The position numbers and the translations under genes are program-made. 34,002 nt of DNA from Pseudescherichia sp032055545 (GTDB taxonomy: Bacteria; Pseudomonadota; Gammaproteobacteria; Enterobacterales; Enterobacteriaceae). The stretch lies in contig DAMBQR010000045.1 in NCBI GenBank assembly GCA_032055545.1, positions 1 through 34,002 of the forward strand, given 5' to 3'. The notes beneath the pieces were generated by a model. That model was not told the DNA's origin. It did not search any database and saw nothing but the letters and a program-made list of their open reading frames with translations. Shown piece after piece: positions 16,746-25,122 of the stretch; position 1 is the stretch's first letter, and each line of letters opens with the position of its first letter.

Positions 16746-16811
16746 TCAACGCCGTTTTGCCTTACTCTGCGCCGCACATTTTTGGTGCGCAGTTCAGGTG
16801 TGAAGAGAAGC

Positions 16812-18023
16812 GTGAAGAACAGGACTTTTGGCAGTATGTTTATCGTTGCCGGGACCACGATTGGTGCCGGTATGCTGGCGATGCCGCTGGCCGCCGCGGG
16901 CGTCGGTTTTGGCGTAACGCTGGCGTTACTATTTTGCCTGTGGGCGTTAATGTGCTATACCGCTCTGCTGCTGCTGGAGGTCTACCAGCACGTTCCGGCC
17001 GATACCGGTCTCGGCACGCTGGCTCGCCGCTATCTTGGCCGCTACGGCCAGTGGGCCACTGGTTTCAGCATGCTGTTTTTGATGTATGCCCTGACGGCGG
17101 CCTATATGAGCGGCGCAGGCGAGCTTCTGGCATCCAGTTTGAGCGAGTGGCTCAGCCTCTCCGTTTCACCCACGACTGGCGTACTGCTGTTTACCCTGAT
17201 TGCTGGCGGCGTGGTTTGCATCGGCACCTCGCTGGTGGATCTCTTTAACCGCTTTCTGTTTAGCGCCAAGCTGATCTTCCTGATTGTGATGCTGGCCCTG
17301 CTGATGCCGCACGTGCACAAGGTTAACCTCCTGACGCTGCCACTGGAAAAAGGGCTGGCGCTCTCCGCTATCCCGGTGATTTTTACCTCCTTCGGCTTTC
17401 ATGGCAGTGTGCCAAGCATCGTTAGCTACATGAACGGCAACGTGCAGAAGCTGCGCTGGGTGTTTATAACTGGCAGCGCCATTCCGCTGGTGGCCTATAT
17501 CTTCTGGCAGCTGGCAACCCTCGGCAGCATCGACTCCACCACCTTCTTTGGCCTGATGGCGAATAACGCCGGACTGAACGGCCTGCTGCAGGCGCTACGC
17601 GACGTTGTCGCCTCGCCGCATGTGGAGCTGGCAGTACACCTGTTTGCCGATCTGGCGCTGGCGACCTCGTTTCTGGGCGTTACCCTGGGCCTGTTTGACT
17701 ACCTGGCCGATCTCTTCAACCGCCGTAATAACGCAGCAGGCAGGCTCCAGACCGGGGCGATTACTTTCCTGCCGCCGCTGGCCTTTGCGCTGTTCTACCC
17801 GCGTGGCTTTGTGATGGCACTGGGATATGCGGGCGTAGCGCTGGCCGTGCTGGCGCTGCTGATCCCTTCCCTGCTGGCGTGGCAGAGCCGTAAGCATACG
17901 TCACAGACGGGATACCGCGTTCGGGGCGGCAAACCAGCCCTGCTGCTGGTGCTCTTATGCGGGGTGGCAGTTATTGCGATTCAGGGTGGAATTGCAGCGG
18001 GACTGCTGCCAGAGGTAGGTTAG
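16812..18023 (+). CDS. tyrP: Tyrosine-specific permease TyrP
   Basis: TyrP is a proton-coupled tyrosine importer of the inner membrane, aromatic amino acid permease family (about 11 membrane segments). The GTG at 16812 gives 403 residues, the E. coli length, and the E. coli-like N-terminus KNRTFGSMFIVAGTTIGAG; the glycine-rich first segment binds substrate. A GAGAAG ribosome site is close by. Earlier in-frame starts (16740) would lie inside the TyrR boxes and are rejected. Confidence 0.95.
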   Translation: MKNRTFGSMFIVAGTTIGAGMLAMPLAAAGVGFGVTLALLFCLWALMCYTALLLLEVYQHVPADTGLGTLARRYLGRYGQWATGFSMLFLMYALTAAYMSGAGELLASSLSEWLSLSVSPTTGVLLFTLIAGGVVCIGTSLVDLFNRFLFSAKLIFLIVMLALLMPHVHKVNLLTLPLEKGLALSAIPVIFTSFGFHGSVPSIVSYMNGNVQKLRWVFITGSAIPLVAYIFWQLATLGSIDSTTFFGLMANNAGLNGLLQALRDVVASPHVELAVHLFADLALATSFLGVTLGLFDYLADLFNRRNNAAGRLQTGAITFLPPLAFALFYPRGFVMALGYAGVALAVLALLIPSLLAWQSRKHTSQTGYRVRGGKPALLLVLLCGVAVIAIQGGIAAGLLPEVG

Positions 18024-18039
18024 ATAAGTAAACTCACCG

Positions 18040-18158
18040 TAGGCCGGCGTTGCAGCGTCAACAGAGTAATGCCCGGTGGCGCTTCGCTTACCGGGCCTAC
18101 AAATGGCTTCGTGCCCGCCGTAGGCCGGGCAAACGCAGTGCCGCCCGGTGGTGCCGCG
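18040..18158. repeat. REP (BIME-like) cluster between tyrP and yecA
   Basis: Several imperfect palindromic units occur in both orientations: GTAGGCCGGCG..., GCCCGGTGGCGC-TTCGCTTACCGGGCCTAC, then GTAGGCCGGGC-AAACGC-AGTGCCGCCCGGT. These are typical REP units of enterobacteria, between two convergent genes. Confidence 0.88.
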
Positions 18159-18159
18159 C

Positions 18160-18825
18160 TTAGTGCAGACAGCACTGCTTATATTTTTTGCCGCTGCCGC
18201 AGGGGCAAGGATCGTTGCGCCCGACCTTATCACCGTTGACGATCGGCTGTTGCACCTGACGCTCCTGTGGATTGTCAGCCCAGTAGTCAAACAGCGCCAG
18301 CGCAGCGGGTTTCAGGGCTTCAACACTTGCCTCAAACGCCTCCGGAGTCATCTCCTCCACGCGGGTAAAGTTCTCCTCTGTACCGTGCAGGGCAATGGCC
18401 TCCAGCGCAGGCTGCAATGACTCTGGCAGCGAGGACCAGTCGCTCAGCGCCACGCCGCGCATATAACCGAAGCACCACTCCTCTACAATGCTGAGATCAT
18501 GGCCTTCAATGGTGCGAGTGCCAAACAGTGGCTCAAACTGCTCTGGGTAATCGGCCAGACGCTCGGCGATATCATTCATATGCTGGAACGAGAGGGTCAT
18601 AAAGCGCTCCATCTCTTTCTCAGTTGACCAGCGCGGCACGTGGTTCGCCCCGCCCCAGATGGCCACCAGCCACTCGCTTGGCTCAATCTCCATCGGCGCG
18701 CTCAGCACCGCAGTGAGCAGGCCATCCAGCTCCGCGACATCAACAATGGACGCATCGTTGCTGTATTTCGCCAGCACGTCATCCAGCCACTCCAGCTCTT
18801 GTTCATTCAGCGGTCCGGTTTTCAT
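18160..18825 (-). CDS. yecA: YecA, UPF0149 protein with SEC-C zinc motif
   Basis: The protein has 221 residues, the E. coli length, in its conserved place. An N-terminal UPF0149 helical domain (WLDDVLAKYSND, IVEEWCFGYMRG) is followed by a C-terminal SEC-C motif, GRNDPCPCGSGKKYKQCCLH, in which three cysteines and the histidine bind zinc, as in SecA. E. coli YecA (also called AscA) has been reported to associate with the ribosome and secretion-related proteins. A close relative lies in the island at 30280-30954. Confidence 0.95.
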   Translation of the reverse strand: MKTGPLNEQELEWLDDVLAKYSNDASIVDVAELDGLLTAVLSAPMEIEPSEWLVAIWGGANHVPRWSTEKEMERFMTLSFQHMNDIAERLADYPEQFEPLFGTRTIEGHDLSIVEEWCFGYMRGVALSDWSSLPESLQPALEAIALHGTEENFTRVEEMTPEAFEASVEALKPAALALFDYWADNPQERQVQQPIVNGDKVGRNDPCPCGSGKKYKQCCLH

Positions 18826-18951
18826 AAATCTACTACCTCAGTTTGGGCGGGCGCATATGATAGACCATAGCAGATCGCAGAACAAACAAACGTAAGGCAC
18901 AATCTTTGCCCGAGAAAGTTAAAAGGTTTAAAGACGGCTTTTAACGTTGAG

Positions 18952-19401
18952 TCAGAACTTTGGAGCCATGCCGTACTTGGGCGATTTGATATTGGCCGCC
19001 CAAACCTTTATGTCTCCCTGAATCACTGCCGTAAAGTCTGACTTTAAATGCCCTACCAGAGCATTGACCCTGGCAGCATCATCAACAAAGTAATGCTCAA
19101 TCTTGTTCTTTCCCACCGGAGTACATTTATAAGAAGCGGGTACGACGGTGTTATTAATTATTAGTGGTTGGGTATGATCTGAACATCCGCCATTAGACAT
19201 ATAAGAGAGAGCAAGGTTTGCTGTTTTATAGTCAGCCTGCGCGATACTTATCATTACAGGATGATCATCTACAGTTTGCGTTATGTCATATAAAATTCGG
19301 TCTTTCTCATACCAAGTATTGAGCTCACGCTCTTGCCAGGCTGCGTTACTGTATGCTGAAAGCAGCAGCAAAAAGCTGCTAATCACTTTTAAGGTTTTCA
19401 T
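18952..19401 (-). CDS. Small secreted protein of unknown function
   Basis: The protein has 149 residues from the ATG at 19401 (MKTLKVISSFLLLLSAYSNA), a clear signal peptide probably cleaved after SNA. An in-frame ATG at 19464 would put residues before it. The mature part has two cysteines (GGCSDHTQP and SYKCTPVG), which could form one disulfide bond in the periplasm, and no other motif that I recognise. The ribosome site is poor. It lies alone between yecA and the left end of the island, is more AT-rich than the core genes, and may be from an older insertion. Confidence 0.7.
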   Translation of the reverse strand: MKTLKVISSFLLLLSAYSNAAWQERELNTWYEKDRILYDITQTVDDHPVMISIAQADYKTANLALSYMSNGGCSDHTQPLIINNTVVPASYKCTPVGKNKIEHYFVDDAARVNALVGHLKSDFTAVIQGDIKVWAANIKSPKYGMAPKF

Positions 19402-19605
19402 GGTTATATATTTGTTATGAAAGGCATAACAATCATTACAAGATGTCACGCAGCAAATCAACAACCTAAGAAAAATCCTACTAACTTTGGTGATAAAATT
19501 TAAAAGAACTCAGGAATATCTTTAGGGAAGAACGGAAAATTACCAGGAGGAGGTTAGCCTTCTTTCAATGGCAAAGTCGAATGGCGAAACAATGATGAAA
19601 GGGAG

Positions 19606-19715
19606 ATCGCAGGCACAAAAAAACCACCCGGAGGTGGTTTGACGACACTGCTTATTGCTTTGATTATTCTGCTTATTTCCCAATGGTACCCGGAGCGGGA
19701 CTTGAACCCGCACAG
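19606..19715. repeat. Left direct repeat of the island (attachment-site copy)
   Basis: These 110 bases are identical to 33893-34002. They run from ATCGCAGGCAC through an intrinsic terminator to the 3' end of a tRNA-Leu gene. The right copy reaches the window edge, so the true repeat may be longer. The pair marks the ends of a 14.3-kb island. Confidence 0.95.
19614..19640 (-). terminator. Copy of the tRNA operon terminator (left)
   Basis: AAACCACC (19621-19628) and GGTGGTTT (19633-19640) form an 8-bp stem with a 4-nt loop, followed on the minus strand by a T run. It lies downstream of the tRNA-Leu remnant and would end transcripts coming from the island's minus-strand genes. Confidence 0.88.
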
Positions 19716-19739
19716 TCTTACAGCCGAGGGATTTTAAAT
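19684..19739 (-). pseudogene. tRNA-Leu 3' fragment (anticodon loop to CCA)
   Basis: On the minus strand this reads from the anticodon loop (TTTAAAAT, anticodon TAA) through a long variable arm and the T arm (GTGCGGGTTCAAGTCCCGC) to the acceptor end TCCGGGTACCA. It matches the 3' part of leuZ-type tRNA-Leu(UAA). The 5' half is missing: pairing of the anticodon stem breaks at 19740. It is the remnant left by insertion of the island. Confidence 0.88.
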
Positions 19740-19955
19740 TCTACGCAGGATCAATGAGTTACATCGCAGTGTATTGCGAAACTTTGCTGTATTTGTCCTT
19801 CTACCTTACTGTAATTGGCAGTAAATAGATAGACTTGGATAACGCTGAGCACAGAATCAGCACATAGCTGAAACTCACCGTGTGTCACGTTGTATCTGAC
19901 CACACGGTGGTTTCGGGTTACTGCATGTATTCACATACAGCAACCTCACTTAATG
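19740..19955. other. Left inner end of island, no gene
   Basis: These 216 bases hold no credible gene. An inverted repeat CACCGTGTG / CACACGGTG (19876-19884 and 19901-19909, 16-nt loop) and a near-palindrome CTGCATGTATTCACATACAG (19921-19940) lie just after the DUF262 stop. They could be a terminator or recombinase-binding sites. Confidence 0.5.
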
Positions 19956-22478
19956 CTATGACAATTGCTCACGGGCTAGATCACTTAGCCGAGTGCAAAG
20001 GTTGGATATTATTGCTAATGCGCGAACATGCTCTTCACAGTAGTACACATAATTATCATCACTACATTGCCAGTCTTCAGGATTGTAATCCTTCGAATCA
20101 GCTAGAACAATAAATCCACAAGATTCCATAGCATTCTGCAGTTCATCTGAGAATGGTACTGTCTCATCATTTCGGTAGAACAAGATGTTATATTGGTTGT
20201 CTCTGAAGAATATTTCCAACTCAACCTGTTGTCCATGAAGAGAAAAACCACTTAAATGTAGAAATGATATATCTTCCCCACTACGTACGCTATTGTAGAA
20301 CTTGTGCTTGAAAGGAGCTGTATTCAGTTTTCTATCTTTTAATTCCAACTCTAAGTACTTAGAATAAAGTTCACTTTGATAGTGATTTCGCTGAGACTCA
20401 TGTAACAATACGCTCTCGTGAGTATTCAATACAATAAACCCCTGATTAGAAAGGTTAAATAACTCTGACTTCTCAATCAAGATAGTACGCCAGTTAAATG
20501 GCTGCTCGCTTAATGCCTTAGCACAAATCCTCTCTAATCCACCCCTTAAATCACCCATATCAAAATCCGGATCATCCAACACGGCTTTAACATGTTGTTG
20601 CCGTGCATTCCAAAGAATATTTGAGTCTTGCCGCAATAGACGACGCCAGGAATGATCGCGGTCGACGTTATTCTTATTTGTACGCGAACTGAGAAGGTTG
20701 AATCTATCCGCTGTTGTCGAGGTAAGATAGTCACCTTTTGAAAGCACAGCACGCTCCCATGCAAAATCTAATACTTCCGAGCTTTCGCCTATTGCACTAA
20801 ATACTGCCGAACTAGTATCTGCATAGTGTTTGAATCGTGTAAAATAGTTTTCCTTCACATCATCCCAATCAACGTTTCCGTAACTGTTAAAGTAGTCAAC
20901 AATACCGCTGAACTTCAATGCGAAACCTATTTGCCCCCTGAAATATTCGTGGTTTTCAAGTGCAAGAATAGCCTTCTTCCACTCAGAGGATTTTATCAAA
21001 AGATGAGCTTTCAGTTTTTCTTCAGATACTTGAACCACGAGAAAACCTTTTATCATTACATCTTGGATGAGTAAATTCAGCACAGTGTCATCACGTTGGG
21101 ACAATTCATTGATAGACAGCAATGCTTTATGATAATCATCTATAGTATTGAAAATAGTGTTTTCCGTGAGGTTGAATACAACTCGCATCCAGGATGCTAA
21201 CTCCTCCCCTATCTTGCCATTCGCTACACCAGCGTAAAAAGCATGAAACCTCACCTTTTCCGAAAAACTTGAGTTATTAGTAATGACTTTTTTGAAAATA
21301 GATTCTTCATCATAATATCTGTTATTGTCCAGATATATGGACAACCCCGAGCATGAACCAGCATGACCACGTAACAGATCCAGTTGCATAATCAATTCAG
21401 CTATTAGCGGCTGTGATAAAAATCCATACTGTTCATACTCCATAAAGGATAATAAGTTAACTTTACCACCCGAACCAAACAGTTGCTTTTGTAAGCTATA
21501 ACTATCCTCTGCTTCTTGCAGTAACAGAAAGTTGGCTGCACATATAGCAATATAGTTCATTAACACATCATCAAAAGAATTATCTTTGGTTACAATATTT
21601 CGATAGCACCAGAACAGATCAGCCCAATCCGTATCAATTTTATGAATGAAATATTCATAGCCAGACACAGGCGTATCTTTGAAACTTAGTCTATATTCCG
21701 GCCAATTTCCGGTGAATGATTTAATGGTTTTTTCCAGCCTTGCCTTAAAATTTTCAAATTCTGTCAGCGGCTTGCCTCGGGCATTCATTTTGATATACAA
21801 ATCATCCGTGAGGTTGAATTCAGCAAGGTTAAGAAATCTAAATGTAATTACCGGTTTGTCTTTGCCGGTAAGCTTATCAAAGTAATCTACATTTCCAGAA
21901 AATTGGAGATGAATTGCATCCAGCATCGTCAGCATTGAACTAATAGTAGGGTCACTCTCCCACGATAAATAGAACCATGACCTGTCTTTAATCGTCTTAC
22001 TCAAACACTCAGTACCAGACTCCAGCAACAAAGCACAGAAATCTATATCATTGCCAACCAATGCATTGCAAAACTCTCTCGAACTGCTGCGAGTTTCATA
22101 GGTAAAATGGGAATTCCCGTCCGTACTTAATACCCGTCGAAAGGATTCTTGCTGATCTGCAATTTGAGCAAGATACCAGTGTAGTAAGAACAAGGTGGTC
22201 AATCGTTGCTGACCATCCAAGGGGATGAAACGATGCCGTCCAGTATCATTGCTAATCACGCTACCATAAACGAAGTCCAAATCCTGAAAAGGCAGACCTT
22301 TTTCCAAATAGCTATGTAATGCTTGTAAAAAGGTATCTCTAACCTCTGCAACGTCTATCCGGCCTTGGGCATAATCCCGTTGGATTATAGGGATTTCTAC
22401 CTGCATATATCTTTGTTCAAACAACTGGAAAAAACTGAGTCGTTCACCCGAACGCGAATCGATTTTTATATTACTCAC
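19956..22478 (-). CDS. DUF262 protein, large (840 residues)
   Basis: The N-terminal DUF262 domain, a ParB-like nucleotide-binding fold, is shown by IPIIQRDYAQG (about residues 29-39), LDGQQRLTTLF (87-97) and DDLYIKMNARGKPLTEFE. DUF262 proteins such as GmrSD, SspE and RloF act in restriction of modified or foreign DNA; the DGQQR motif is needed for nucleotide hydrolysis in studied members. The long C-terminal part has no motif that I recognise; I see no clear DUF1524 HNH. It starts 8 bp inside the end of the upstream DUF262 gene, so the two are a coupled pair. It is markedly AT-rich. Confidence 0.85.
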   Translation of the reverse strand: MSNIKIDSRSGERLSFFQLFEQRYMQVEIPIIQRDYAQGRIDVAEVRDTFLQALHSYLEKGLPFQDLDFVYGSVISNDTGRHRFIPLDGQQRLTTLFLLHWYLAQIADQQESFRRVLSTDGNSHFTYETRSSSREFCNALVGNDIDFCALLLESGTECLSKTIKDRSWFYLSWESDPTISSMLTMLDAIHLQFSGNVDYFDKLTGKDKPVITFRFLNLAEFNLTDDLYIKMNARGKPLTEFENFKARLEKTIKSFTGNWPEYRLSFKDTPVSGYEYFIHKIDTDWADLFWCYRNIVTKDNSFDDVLMNYIAICAANFLLLQEAEDSYSLQKQLFGSGGKVNLLSFMEYEQYGFLSQPLIAELIMQLDLLRGHAGSCSGLSIYLDNNRYYDEESIFKKVITNNSSFSEKVRFHAFYAGVANGKIGEELASWMRVVFNLTENTIFNTIDDYHKALLSINELSQRDDTVLNLLIQDVMIKGFLVVQVSEEKLKAHLLIKSSEWKKAILALENHEYFRGQIGFALKFSGIVDYFNSYGNVDWDDVKENYFTRFKHYADTSSAVFSAIGESSEVLDFAWERAVLSKGDYLTSTTADRFNLLSSRTNKNNVDRDHSWRRLLRQDSNILWNARQQHVKAVLDDPDFDMGDLRGGLERICAKALSEQPFNWRTILIEKSELFNLSNQGFIVLNTHESVLLHESQRNHYQSELYSKYLELELKDRKLNTAPFKHKFYNSVRSGEDISFLHLSGFSLHGQQVELEIFFRDNQYNILFYRNDETVPFSDELQNAMESCGFIVLADSKDYNPEDWQCSDDNYVYYCEEHVRALAIISNLCTRLSDLAREQLS

Positions 22479-24231
22479 TCTTCTCTCCTTGGTCAGGCAA
22501 ATAGTCTTTCAACATTTGACCTATTGCTTCCTGATAATATTTAGCATCAGATTCTGACCAATGAAAAAGTTCAGTTACAGACTGGCTATAATATTTTAAA
22601 AAGACGTTCTTGGTACAAATGGGGACAAAAACTCCGCGCTTATCATTGTCTATGATGCGGGCGCGTTTAATTGGAAACAAGGCATTTTTATAACTGCGGT
22701 TGGTTGAAGAGTCCAGCAGTGCCAAGTTGCCTAGCTCATTTCCCCAGGACACTTCATCTTGGCCAAAGTAACTAACTACCTCATTATAAAGTCTGTCAAA
22801 TTCATTATCGATATGTTCCAAGGTCAAGAGTTCAGTGGCTATGGCAGCAAATTCTTGTTCTCTTTCTAAAGAATCCCCTTTAAACCGACTACCACTGAAG
22901 TAAACCTCAATGTCCTTTAACCACACCCTGCGGGCAACCCCAACAGGGGCAGAATCTGTCTGGGACCGAATGTGCTCAATATCCCATTTTTCTTGCTTAT
23001 AGCGGTCAAAAGGAAAACGTATATCTGCTTCCCTCGTTGACAATAAAGTTTGAATATTGAACAGCAGAAGCAATTTTTTAATGACAGGCTCGTCATAGTA
23101 AAGCTCATCTAACTGGCACCTGACCTGGAGACGAATACGATCTTTCAAATATTTTTTGAACTCTGTTTTCGTTGAATTCTCTCGCTCCGACTCAGCTTTT
23201 AACTCCGCAACTTTCTCACCGCAATCAACCAAAAAACCTATCAAATGGTATAGTTCTCTGTCCTGGAACCATTCATCAAAGCTCAGGAAATAACGCTTTA
23301 TCCCTTGCCACAGATGCTCAATATTAGCCGTGCCAGACTTGAAATCTTCATGGAACTTATGGAAAGTGAAAAATGTCTCGTCATTAGACTTTTTCCCTTT
23401 CATTAAATCGAAGATGTATTCAATTCGTGTTGGGTAGTGTTTACTTGAATTACTTATGAAATACCAGAATGCTGGTTCCTGCAACCGCTTTTCAATAATA
23501 TCCCATTCCGTCGCAATCTGTAACTGCTTCAATCTTGCTTGATCATTGTGAAAATGACTTCGCTGTAAAAACAAAGCCTTAACCAATTCAGCATTGGTCA
23601 GAGGTATTTTACCAATATTGATACGGGAAAAAACATCAATGGCATAATCGTTGTTAAGGCATTCGTCACTTAAATCATACCAAATAACCTTTACAGAGCG
23701 TTCTTCAGTAGACTTAGCCAGTAACGTCGCCAAGAGTTTATTATTATCATTATAATCTTTGTCGGAGAACCAATTTCTAATAGCATTATACGCTTGGACC
23801 ATATGAAAGAAGTCAATATTGTCAGTGTTGGATTCTTTATGAATCCCCTGCAAAAATGCTTCACATCCCGGCCGGGTCTCATACTTCAACATATACACGC
23901 TTTTTTTGTATGCCTCCTCTAAGGGTCTCTTCAGGTGCTCTTGCTCCAAAAAGTGCAGGATAAGACGTAACGTGGTTAGCCTTTGCTGCCCATCCACGAC
24001 CTGCCAACAATCTTCCCCTCGAACCACAACAACAGGCTGAAGACAGTAAAATGAAGAATCATTACCGCCATGCGGTTGACTGAACTCCCAGATATCATCC
24101 AATAGTTCTTTTACTTGGATCGCCCCCCAGCGATATCCCCGTTGATAAGCAGGTATGTAAAAATCCCCCCCCAAAAGTTCATAGATATTTCTAAGATAAA
24201 GCTTTTCTGTTGAATGAGTTGTATTCATCAT
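22471..24231 (-). CDS. DUF262-DUF1524 putative nuclease (586 residues)
   Basis: The DUF262 domain is seen as IPAYQRGYRW (residues 26-35), VVDGQQRLTTL (78-88) and DVFSRINIGKIPLTNAELVKA (199-219). The C-terminal region resembles DUF1524 of the HNH nuclease group: DIEHIRSQ (His420) followed by LGNLALLDSSTNRSYKNALFPIKR (500-523). This layout is that of GmrSD-type type IV enzymes, which cut modified phage DNA with nucleotide hydrolysis, and of SspE. The histidine motif is not in its most usual form (EHI-x-PQ), so activity is unproven. It is followed by a second DUF262 gene overlapping by 8 bp. The target is unknown. Confidence 0.87.
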   Translation of the reverse strand: MMNTTHSTEKLYLRNIYELLGGDFYIPAYQRGYRWGAIQVKELLDDIWEFSQPHGGNDSSFYCLQPVVVVRGEDCWQVVDGQQRLTTLRLILHFLEQEHLKRPLEEAYKKSVYMLKYETRPGCEAFLQGIHKESNTDNIDFFHMVQAYNAIRNWFSDKDYNDNNKLLATLLAKSTEERSVKVIWYDLSDECLNNDYAIDVFSRINIGKIPLTNAELVKALFLQRSHFHNDQARLKQLQIATEWDIIEKRLQEPAFWYFISNSSKHYPTRIEYIFDLMKGKKSNDETFFTFHKFHEDFKSGTANIEHLWQGIKRYFLSFDEWFQDRELYHLIGFLVDCGEKVAELKAESERENSTKTEFKKYLKDRIRLQVRCQLDELYYDEPVIKKLLLLFNIQTLLSTREADIRFPFDRYKQEKWDIEHIRSQTDSAPVGVARRVWLKDIEVYFSGSRFKGDSLEREQEFAAIATELLTLEHIDNEFDRLYNEVVSYFGQDEVSWGNELGNLALLDSSTNRSYKNALFPIKRARIIDNDKRGVFVPICTKNVFLKYYSQSVTELFHWSESDAKYYQEAIGQMLKDYLPDQGEKSE

Positions 24232-24263
24232 TGTTCAACTTCCCGTGTTGTCACTATCGAAGG

Positions 24264-24280
24264 ATTTGATGCTATCAAAT
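24264..24280. promoter_or_regulatory. Dyad upstream of the DUF262 pair
   Basis: ATTTGAT-GCT-ATCAAAT is a perfect 7-bp inverted repeat in the 135-bp gap between the YgjP-type gene and the DUF262 pair. On the minus strand it overlaps a possible -35 TTGATA with TAGTGA 16 bp on. It may be an operator; no regulator gene is seen in the island. Confidence 0.45.
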
Positions 24281-24366
24281 TTGTATTTTCGGCTTGAACT
24301 TGGAAAATCTAATTAACTCGTTCCTGACTCCCCTAGACAAATGAGCCCATTGGAATAAGTTAGAAA

Positions 24367-25122
24367 CTACATATCTGCCAACAACATCCCAGCCATACCA
24401 TCCAGTCGCTTCTTAACCTTTTCCCACCCCGGCATGACCTGCCCCATCAGGCGGTAAAACTCTTCACTATGGTTGTGCTCAGCAACATGGCATAACTCAT
24501 GTAGCAAAACATAATCGATACATTCTGAGGATGCCTTAACCAGCCATGGATTCAGGGTCAGACAACCTTTTGCTGAACAGTTGCCCCATTGCGTTTGCAT
24601 CGCCCGCAGACGTATCGGAGGACGCTCACTGACCCAAAGGGTCTGCGGAATCAGTAAATCAAGCCTGCGCTGAAAAACATCTCTGGCACGTTCCCGATAC
24701 CATTCGGCCAGCAACGCTTTAATCTTTTCTGCCGATTTGTGTCTGACAGTCACTTCCAGCCGCCCACGCAACATTTTCACTCGTTGCGGTACAGTAGCGT
24801 CTTCTGTCACTTTCAACTGATATTGCTTACCGAGATAATAATGGCTTTCTCCGCTGACATACTGACGCGGAACAATGTGTGTCTGTTGCTCCCTGAAATC
24901 ACTCAGTTGCTGGTATATCCAGCGACTTCTTTTTTTCAGCGCAGACAACACCTCGTGCTCCGGTGTTTCTGGAGGTACAGAGACAATAACCCGGCAGTCC
25001 GGATGCACCTTGATGAGCACCCTGCCCTTAACGACCTGACGCGAAACACACTGTACGACGATGACCTCATCACCATAGACAATGCGTAACGCTTTCATTG
25101 ATGGCGATTCTTTTTCACTCAT
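24367..25122 (-). CDS. YgjP-type zinc metallopeptidase (M48/WLM-like)
   Basis: The 251 residues carry the DUF45/YgjP signature: WGNCSAKGCLTLNPWLVKA (about 179-197), then YVLLHELCHVAEHNHSEEFY (204-223), with HExxH at 208-212 and a third likely ligand at H218. Members are predicted zinc-dependent proteases and are often found beside type I restriction genes. The ATG overlaps the hsdR stop (ATGA), so it is translated together with HsdR. A role in turnover or processing of the restriction complex is inference. The N-terminal 90 residues form the usual beta-rich part of the family. Confidence 0.88.
   Translation of the reverse strand: MSEKESPSMKALRIVYGDEVIVVQCVSRQVVKGRVLIKVHPDCRVIVSVPPETPEHEVLSALKKRSRWIYQQLSDFREQQTHIVPRQYVSGESHYYLGKQYQLKVTEDATVPQRVKMLRGRLEVTVRHKSAEKIKALLAEWYRERARDVFQRRLDLLIPQTLWVSERPPIRLRAMQTQWGNCSAKGCLTLNPWLVKASSECIDYVLLHELCHVAEHNHSEEFYRLMGQVMPGWEKVKKRLDGMAGMLLADM

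Noticed and set aside
18040..18158. CRISPR array suggested by repeated GCCGGGC-like units
   Set aside because: The units alternate in orientation, vary in length and have no regular spacers; they are REP elements.
19684..19739. Functional tRNA gene at the left repeat
   Set aside because: Only the 3' part is present; the D arm, acceptor 5' strand and half of the anticodon stem are missing.
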